A stretch of DNA of 64,000 bases. It comes from Hymenobacter gummosus. Lineage in GTDB: Bacteria > Bacteroidota > Bacteroidia > Cytophagales > Hymenobacteraceae. A program made the position numbers and the translations under genes. Below are positions 58,903 through 64,000 of the stretch, piece by piece. Each line of letters begins with the position of its first letter. Positions within the stretch are counted from its first letter, which is position 1. The stretch covers positions 1 to 64,000 of the forward strand of contig NZ_RXOF01000010.1 in NCBI RefSeq assembly GCF_003970915.1, written 5' to 3'. Below the pieces are notes generated by a model that ran no database searches, had not been told where the DNA came from, and was given only the letters and a program-made list of their open reading frames with translations.

Positions 58903-61785
58903 CTACTGCACCTTCTCCACCCGGGTGCTGGTGGGCGTCAGGGTCACCGGGCCGAGCAGGCCGGAGGGACGCGGCTCCCACTTGGCGGCGGTGAACAGGC
59001 CCTTTTCGTCGCGGTTTTCCTTGAGCTTGGCGGCTACGTTCACGTTGTAGAACCGCTTCCACTCCACCCCGCGCTTATCCATATCAATGATGCGGTTGGC
59101 CATGCCGTTGCTGACCTGCACGGTGAGCGTGTTCGAGGCTTTGAGCTGCTCCCGGGGAATGAACACCTGGTAGCTCGGCCCGATGAGCGTGCCCAGGTCC
59201 TGCCCGTTGAGCTGCACCCGGGCACTTTCGCCCACCCGGCCCAGATCGAGCAGCCAGCCATCGGCCGCGCCGCCGGGTGCGGCGAAGGTGGTGGTGTAGC
59301 GGGCCGTGCCGGAAAACTTGCGCGCCGCCTCGCCGAATGTGGTCCACGAAGCCAGCTCCCGGGTGTCGACTTTGGCCGGCAGTTCCGGCCCGCCCGTCAG
59401 AAACTGCACGCTCCAGCTGCCCTGGAGCGGCTGCGGGGCGCCGGCCGGGCGCTGGTAGGCGTAGGCTGGCCCGCTGATGGCCGCTTCGTTGGTTTCGAGG
59501 ATGCAGGCCTCACCGGGGGCCAGCTGCAGGTACACCTCGGGCTGGCCGGCGGCGCCCGGGCGGGTGGCGGCCAGGCCCAGCTTTTCGGTCATGGGGTTGT
59601 ACTGGGCCACCGATTTAGCGGCCGTGCGCAGCGGCACCCAGCCCATCAGCGGCTTGTCACCCCAGTTCGTCACGAAGTAGTAATGCCCCTTGGCGTGGCG
59701 CCGCCGCACAAACTCCAGGCCCTGATCCACCAGCGTCTCGCGCTGCACGCCGGCGGCCGTGAGCAGCCCGTCCACGTCGGCCCCGACGAGCACGCGCCCC
59801 TTCCCTACCGCCGCCTGCTGCCCGCCGCCGGGTCCGGCGCTGAGCTTGAGCTGGCCGATGAGCTTTTTAAAGGCCGCGCGGCGCGTATCGAGGGCGCCGA
59901 GGCCGGGCACGTCCTGGGGCAGCTGGCCCTGGAAGACGACGGTGGCCCCGCCCTTGGCCAGCTTCAGGAGCTGCTGCAGCGTGGGCAGGGGCATGAGGCG
60001 GGCAGCAGGCACCAGCACGGTCTGGTAGCTGGTGCCGGCGCTGGTTTGCAGGCCCCGGCCGGCGTTTTTCACGCCCAGCAGCTGCAGGTCACTGATGAAG
60101 TCGAAGCCGTAGCCGCGCTTGAGCAACGTCTCGCCCGTTTCGCCCACCGGCAGGCCCTTGAAGCCGTGCGTGATGCCGTCGTAGTGCTGCAGCAGGAGCT
60201 TGGCGCGGTCGGGCTCGGCGGTGGCGGGCAGCTTGGCCCGCTGGGCGTAGGAGTCGTAGATGGGCAGGTACAGCAGCACGTCGTGGGCGGGCTGGCCGGC
60301 CTGCAAAAAGCTCTGGCAGCGGGCGGCGTAGCGGTTCAGCTGCCCGAAATCGGGCCAGAAGGAGTTGTTGGGGTTGAAATGCACGGCGGCGTAAAACAGC
60401 CAGCCGGGCCAGGCGGCGCGCTGGGGCGAGTAGTTGGTGCCGTGGTAGAAGACGTGGTTGACCCCGCCGAGCAGCATGCGGTCGACGGCCTTTTTCACGT
60501 CGCCGAGGGAAGACAGGAAATGGTCGTTTTCCCAGGTGGCGGTTTCGGCCGAAGTCAGCGGCTTGCCCGTGACGTGGGCGGCCGAAGAGGCGAATTTCAG
60601 GCGCAGCAAATCCTCTCCTTCCGTCTCGGGAATGTCGGTGGCCGCGTAGAGGTCGAGGATGTTGGCCGGGGAGCCGTGGGCCTGGTTGCGGATGAGCGCG
60701 TCGTGCTTCTGGGCCCAGGCGTGCCAGGTGCGGGTGTAGTTTTCCAGCAGCAACTCCGAAATGGTTTCGCGGTAGTCGCTGAGCACGCGCTGATTCTCGT
60801 CGTCGGCGGCTTTGCCCAGCAGGGCCGGCAGGTGCTGGCGCAGGTCGTAGCCGCGGCGCCGCTGAAACTCCTGGAAGAGCTGCGGCGTCCAGTTGCCCTC
60901 GCCCTGGGCGTCGTCCACCTCGTAGGAGTCGTTGAAAAACGCCCGCAGCGGCTTGATGTCGCGCCCCTTAAAGGCCTCGTCGAAGTAGCGCAGGTAGTTG
61001 TCGGTGGCCCCGCGGGAGAAGTGGTCGATAACGTCGCCCTCCCCGCCGGGGCCGGCGCGCTCCACCTGCTTGCCGTGCCAGCCCTGGAAGATGGCGTAGA
61101 GCGTCCAGCCCGCGCCGGCCGGGGCCGTCCAGCTCAGCTTGCCATCGGGGCCCACCTTGCCGGTGAGGTCCAGCGTCTGGCCCTGGTCGGAATAGGCCAT
61201 CAACGTCTGCAGCGGCAAGGGCACCTCGAAGCGCACCTGGTCGAAGGCGTGCAGCTGCAGGTCGGGGTTGCGGGCCACCGGCTGTTGCATCGTTTTCACG
61301 TCCATGGGCAGGCCCACGGCCCGCATCATCGGCTTCTGGGTGTAGCCGACGGGCTCGGTCAGCACTTCGCCGCCCTTCACGGCGTACGTGCGGTAGGCGA
61401 GGTACTTGCAGGCGTCTTCCGGCTTCACCCAGGGCCCGCCGAAGGGCCAGCCGGAAGCCTGCGCCATATCCACGCCCAAACCCAGGCGGCCGGCCTCGGT
61501 GAAGGTGTGGGTGAGCATGTCCAGCCACTGGGGCGAGAGGAAGTTGATAAATTCCTTTTCCGCCCCTTTCACCCCGTAAATCGTGGTGATTTCGACGCCG
61601 CCCAGCCCGGCCTGCTGGTACTCGGTGAGCAGGCGCGAGAGGTCCTGGCGGTTGACGGCGCTGCCTTGCCACCACCAGCGCGTCCAGGGCTTGTGCTGCT
61701 GGGTAATATCGGGCCACTTCGGTGCCTGGGCCTGGGCGGGCGCCTGGGCCAGGGCCGCCAGGAGTAACGGAAGGAGTCGTTTCAT
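58903..61785 (-). CDS. GH106 alpha-L-rhamnosidase
   Basis: 960 residues. Signal peptide MKRLLPLLLAALAQAPAQA. The family opens with TRWWWQGSAVNRQDLSRLLTEYQQAGLGGVEITTIYGVKG. Later come ASGWPFGGPWV, FFNDSYEV, LLGGVNHVFYHGTNYSPQRAAWPGWLFYAAVHFNPNN and a C-terminal beta-sandwich (LLDLGRVGESARVQLNGQDLGTLIGPSYQVFIP), all matching GH106 enzymes. It releases terminal alpha-L-rhamnose, the substrate of the rha genes in the same window. The neighbouring gene order supports a rhamnogalacturonan role. It is preceded by an inverted-repeat element and GH105. Confidence 0.93.
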   Translation of the reverse strand: MKRLLPLLLAALAQAPAQAQAPKWPDITQQHKPWTRWWWQGSAVNRQDLSRLLTEYQQAGLGGVEITTIYGVKGAEKEFINFLSPQWLDMLTHTFTEAGRLGLGVDMAQASGWPFGGPWVKPEDACKYLAYRTYAVKGGEVLTEPVGYTQKPMMRAVGLPMDVKTMQQPVARNPDLQLHAFDQVRFEVPLPLQTLMAYSDQGQTLDLTGKVGPDGKLSWTAPAGAGWTLYAIFQGWHGKQVERAGPGGEGDVIDHFSRGATDNYLRYFDEAFKGRDIKPLRAFFNDSYEVDDAQGEGNWTPQLFQEFQRRRGYDLRQHLPALLGKAADDENQRVLSDYRETISELLLENYTRTWHAWAQKHDALIRNQAHGSPANILDLYAATDIPETEGEDLLRLKFASSAAHVTGKPLTSAETATWENDHFLSSLGDVKKAVDRMLLGGVNHVFYHGTNYSPQRAAWPGWLFYAAVHFNPNNSFWPDFGQLNRYAARCQSFLQAGQPAHDVLLYLPIYDSYAQRAKLPATAEPDRAKLLLQHYDGITHGFKGLPVGETGETLLKRGYGFDFISDLQLLGVKNAGRGLQTSAGTSYQTVLVPAARLMPLPTLQQLLKLAKGGATVVFQGQLPQDVPGLGALDTRRAAFKKLIGQLKLSAGPGGGQQAAVGKGRVLVGADVDGLLTAAGVQRETLVDQGLEFVRRRHAKGHYYFVTNWGDKPLMGWVPLRTAAKSVAQYNPMTEKLGLAATRPGAAGQPEVYLQLAPGEACILETNEAAISGPAYAYQRPAGAPQPLQGSWSVQFLTGGPELPAKVDTRELASWTTFGEAARKFSGTARYTTTFAAPGGAADGWLLDLGRVGESARVQLNGQDLGTLIGPSYQVFIPREQLKASNTLTVQVSNGMANRIIDMDKRGVEWKRFYNVNVAAKLKENRDEKGLFTAAKWEPRPSGLLGPVTLTPTSTRVEKVQ

Positions 61786-61808
61786 GTGGGAAGGCGGATA
61801 GGGCGGAA

Positions 61809-62050
61809 AGCTCCCCTCCTTGTTGAACCGAAGGTCGGTGTAGCCAAGGAGGGGATGCGGCAGCTTTAGCTGACGCCGGGGTGGCTGCGGCGGCCGCGCC
61901 GTTTGGGTTGTCTAGGGAGTTTTTTGACTACTGAGGGCACAGTGGATGCGCGGAGTCTTTCTGCTGCCGTCGTTCAATGTCAGCAACGCCGGTCAACCAC
62001 CCCAGCGGCGAGTAAACTCGCCGCGTCCCCTCCTCATCTGAGGAGGGGAA
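61809..62050. repeat. Inverted repeat, CTCCCCTCC family
   Basis: The arm AGCTCCCCTCCTT at 61809 and the complement CCCCTCCTCATCTGAGGAGG at 62028-62050 flank a variable interior including CAACCACCCCAGCGGCGAG. It fills the GH106-GH105 spacer. Relatives: 57391-57535 and 48615-48775. Confidence 0.65.
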
Positions 62051-62052
62051 TT

Positions 62053-63216
62053 TCAGTTCTTGGCCGTCGTGGTGGCTTTTACCGGGGCGGCGTCCTGCAG
62101 CTTGTAGAGCTCGGTGCCAGCCAGTAGGAAGCAGCCCAGACCGTAGTCCTCGAAGTCGGGCTTGCTGGTGTAGCTGACGGGCTGCCCGTCCTTGGGCTCC
62201 TTGCCGGTGCCCTGCACGTAGCCCAGAAAGCCGTCCTTGTGCACGCACTCCTTGGCCATGGCGTTCCAGGCTTTGGCAATGATGGGGCGGTACTTCTGCG
62301 CGTCGAGCAGGCCGTGGTTGAGGCCCCAGGCCATACCGTACACGAACAAGGCGGTGCCGGTCAGCTCCTTGCCGCCGTAGTTGGTGGGGTCGTGCAGGCT
62401 CACGTTCCAGTAGCCGTCCTGCCGCTGCAGCGGCGGCAGGGCCTGCATCATGCGCAAATACATCTGCTCGTATTCCTCGCGGTGCGGGGCGCCGGGGGGC
62501 ATGATTTCGAGGGTACGCACCATAGCCGCCACCACCCAGCCGTTGCCGCGGCTCCAGTAGCAGTCCTCGCCGTTGGGCTCCTTATAGGGCGGCACGAAGT
62601 CCTTGTCGCGCCACCACAGGCCGTCCTGGGGGTTATAGAGGCCGTTGCCGCCGTGCCGGGTCTTGGCGTAGTTGTAGAGGCGGTACATCTTGCCGTAGTA
62701 GGCCGTGTCCTGGGTCATGGCCCCCAGCCGGGCGTACACCGGCATGGCCATCTGCAGCGCGTCAATCCACCACCAGTCGTCCACCTGCGGGCTCTGCACC
62801 ATCCTATCGATGCTGGCCTTGATGTCGCGCAGGCGCTCGGGCTGGGGGTCAATTTGGTAGAGGGCCAGGTAGGTCTGGCCGGCGCACTGGTTGTCGGCGT
62901 TGCGGGTTTCCACGCCGCGGTTCAGGCCCCACTGGTGCTTCTGGCCCCAGTCCACGGCGTAGTCGTAGTAGCGCGGCTGCTTATCGACGCTGTACAGCGC
63001 CAGCAGGCCTTCGTAGTACACGGCGCGCGTCCAGATGTGGCTGGGCCGGGTTTTGTTGGTGACGATTTCCTTACCCGTATCCGGCCACTTGCGCATGAAG
63101 TAGTCGTTGGCGCGGGTCATGGTTTTGAGCAGGGCCTTTTTCTTGGGCAGCTCCTGGGCCGTCAGCGGCAGCGTGAGCAGCGCGGCCAGGCCAGCAGTGA
63201 GAATGGGTCTGAGCAT
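62053..63216 (-). CDS. GH105/GH88-type unsaturated glucuronyl/rhamnogalacturonyl hydrolase
   Basis: 387 residues. Signal peptide MLRPILTAGLAALLTLPLTA. (alpha/alpha)6 barrel with ADNQCAGQTYLALYQIDP, VDDWWWIDALQMAMPVYARLG, DCYWSRGNGWVVAAMVRTLEIMP and TGTALFVYGMAWGLNHGLLD. It removes unsaturated uronyl ends produced by pectin lyases. It is distant from the first GH105 (25171), so the two probably handle different oligosaccharides. It stands after a perfect 36-bp inverted repeat and before GH106. Confidence 0.88.
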   Translation of the reverse strand: MLRPILTAGLAALLTLPLTAQELPKKKALLKTMTRANDYFMRKWPDTGKEIVTNKTRPSHIWTRAVYYEGLLALYSVDKQPRYYDYAVDWGQKHQWGLNRGVETRNADNQCAGQTYLALYQIDPQPERLRDIKASIDRMVQSPQVDDWWWIDALQMAMPVYARLGAMTQDTAYYGKMYRLYNYAKTRHGGNGLYNPQDGLWWRDKDFVPPYKEPNGEDCYWSRGNGWVVAAMVRTLEIMPPGAPHREEYEQMYLRMMQALPPLQRQDGYWNVSLHDPTNYGGKELTGTALFVYGMAWGLNHGLLDAQKYRPIIAKAWNAMAKECVHKDGFLGYVQGTGKEPKDGQPVSYTSKPDFEDYGLGCFLLAGTELYKLQDAAPVKATTTAKN

Positions 63217-63280
63217 ATGGGCGGGAATCGTGAGGTTCGGGTTGGGCAGTTGAGTAGGATGCGCGCTAGCCTATCAGGTC

Positions 63281-63436
63281 GTCATGTCGAGCTTGTCGAG
63301 ACATCTCGCGTGCTGATGCCCGCAAACATTATCAGGTCAAGTAACGCGAGTCATTGGGGTCCGGCAAGAATGCGCTGAGCGAGAAGGTTACTTGTGGAAG
63401 TCAGCACGCGAGATGTCTCGACAAGCTCGACATGAC
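63281..63436. repeat. Perfect 36-bp inverted repeat, ACATCTCGCG family, copy 2
   Basis: Arms 63281-63316 (GTCATGTCGAGCTTGTCGAG...) and 63401-63436 are exact reverse complements; 84 bp lie between. Same family as 30641-30756. Confidence 0.85.
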
Positions 63437-63475
63437 GGGCTATCAGGCTTTGCACGACGTTCTTTTTCGGCGGCC

Positions 63476-64000
63476 TCAGGAAGCCGGCTTGGCAATTTCC
63501 ACGGCGTACACCTGGCTTTCCCCATCGAAGTTGGCGCGGAAAATCAGCCACTTGCCGTCGGGGGAGTAGTGCACGTTGGGCTCCAGGTGGTAGTTGTGCC
63601 GGGCCAGGTTCACCAGCTTTTCGGCTTTGAACCGGTCGCCCTCGGGCCGGAACAGGTAAATCCACTGCCCGTTGGGCGAGTGGGCCACCGAGGTGGGGTA
63701 GCCCCCGTCGCCGGCGAAGGTCTTGGCATCGGGGGCCGAGGTGTAGTGCACCGACCACTCGTCGCGCGTCAGCTCGTACTTGCGCTCCTTGCCCGATTTC
63801 AGGTCGGTGCCCGTCACGAAGAAGGTGGCCCCGCGCGGCAGCTGGTGGTCAAACCAGATGGTACGGCCGTCGGCGGCAAACCACTCGTGGCCGGCAATTT
63901 CGCGCTCCATCGTGCGCTTGTGCACCAGCTGCACCTTTTTGGTTTTGGTATCGATGGTCCAGATGCGGTCCACCAGCTCCCAGGGCCCCTCGTGGCAGAA
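63476..64000 (-). CDS. Oligogalacturonate lyase (PL22), 3' part only
   Basis: 175 codons to the right edge; the 5' end is outside. The first codons in the window read FCHEGPWELVDRIWTIDTKTKKV, the PL22/oligogalacturonate-lyase signature, followed by HEWFAADGRTIWFDHQ, WSVHYTSAPDAKTFAGDGG, RHNYHLEPNVHYSPDGKWLIFRANF. It cleaves unsaturated digalacturonate from pectin breakdown. Its presence shows that the pectin block continues beyond the window. Confidence 0.85.
   Translation of the reverse strand, partial: FCHEGPWELVDRIWTIDTKTKKVQLVHKRTMEREIAGHEWFAADGRTIWFDHQLPRGATFFVTGTDLKSGKERKYELTRDEWSVHYTSAPDAKTFAGDGGYPTSVAHSPNGQWIYLFRPEGDRFKAEKLVNLARHNYHLEPNVHYSPDGKWLIFRANFDGESQVYAVEIAKPAS

Noticed and set aside
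58873-61767. 964-codon plus-strand frame opposite GH106
   Set aside because: Shadow frame; the minus strand has a full GH106 rhamnosidase with signal peptide.

Overview
This 64 kb window is almost certainly from a GC-rich member of the Bacteroidota, most like Hymenobacter (Cytophagales, Hymenobacteraceae). The evidence is type 9 secretion (T9SS) C-terminal sorting domains, a SusC/SusD pair, a GLPGLI-family protein, carboxypeptidase-regulatory/TonB-type outer-membrane barrels, and promoters of the Bacteroidota form TTTG-N19-TAnnTTTG. No rRNA, tRNA, transposase, phage gene or CRISPR array was seen.

Layout. (1) 0.2-8.3 kb: a giant secreted metzincin/parallel-repeat T9SS protein, then two tandem T9SS propeller-like paralogues. 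An orphan sorting-domain fragment between them reveals a roughly 2.1 kb tandem duplication. (2) 8.5-13.1 kb: housekeeping genes (asnA, an exported superoxide dismutase, a PD-(D/E)XK nuclease-like protein, a dNMP-kinase-like protein), a strong unannotated small-RNA candidate and a possible 35-residue membrane peptide. (3) 13.1-19.6 kb: an envelope-sensing module made of a TonB-like barrel and a GLPGLI protein, divergent from a histidine kinase and an OmpR-type regulator. Four 10-bp-phased repeats lie in the divergent region. (4) 19.6-24.7 kb: secreted proteins of unknown role. (5) 25-39.6 kb, leftward: a pectin (rhamnogalacturonan) utilisation locus, reading susC, susD, a giant DUF4450-like protein, a GH65/GH95-like protein, GH28 and GH105. 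(6) 40.3-51.8 kb: L-rhamnose catabolism (rhaT diverging from rhaEW, then a GntR-type regulator, rhaI, rhamnulokinase) followed by lutABC for L-lactate. (7) 52-55.5 kb, leftward: four genes of a non-phosphorylative L-fucose/L-rhamnose pathway. (8) 55.8-64 kb, leftward: a second pectin block with a sialate-O-acetylesterase-type esterase, a propeller hydrolase, GH106 rhamnosidase, GH105 and the 3' end of a PL22 oligogalacturonate lyase.

How it fits together. SusCD would import rhamnogalacturonan oligosaccharides. GH28, GH105, GH106, the esterase and PL22 would cut them to L-rhamnose, unsaturated uronates and possibly fucose-type deoxysugars. RhaT, RhaI, the kinase and RhaEW convert rhamnose to DHAP and L-lactate. 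The fucose-type pathway yields pyruvate and L-lactate. LutABC oxidises the L-lactate from both routes to pyruvate. This is inferred from gene families and order.

Intergenic space is dense with large inverted repeats. Several REP-like families occur, two of which intrude into coding ends (lutA and the lactonase gene). The most unusual are three intergenic elements built of degenerate short words (7 bp in two, 8-9 bp in the third) followed by the reverse-complement word array.
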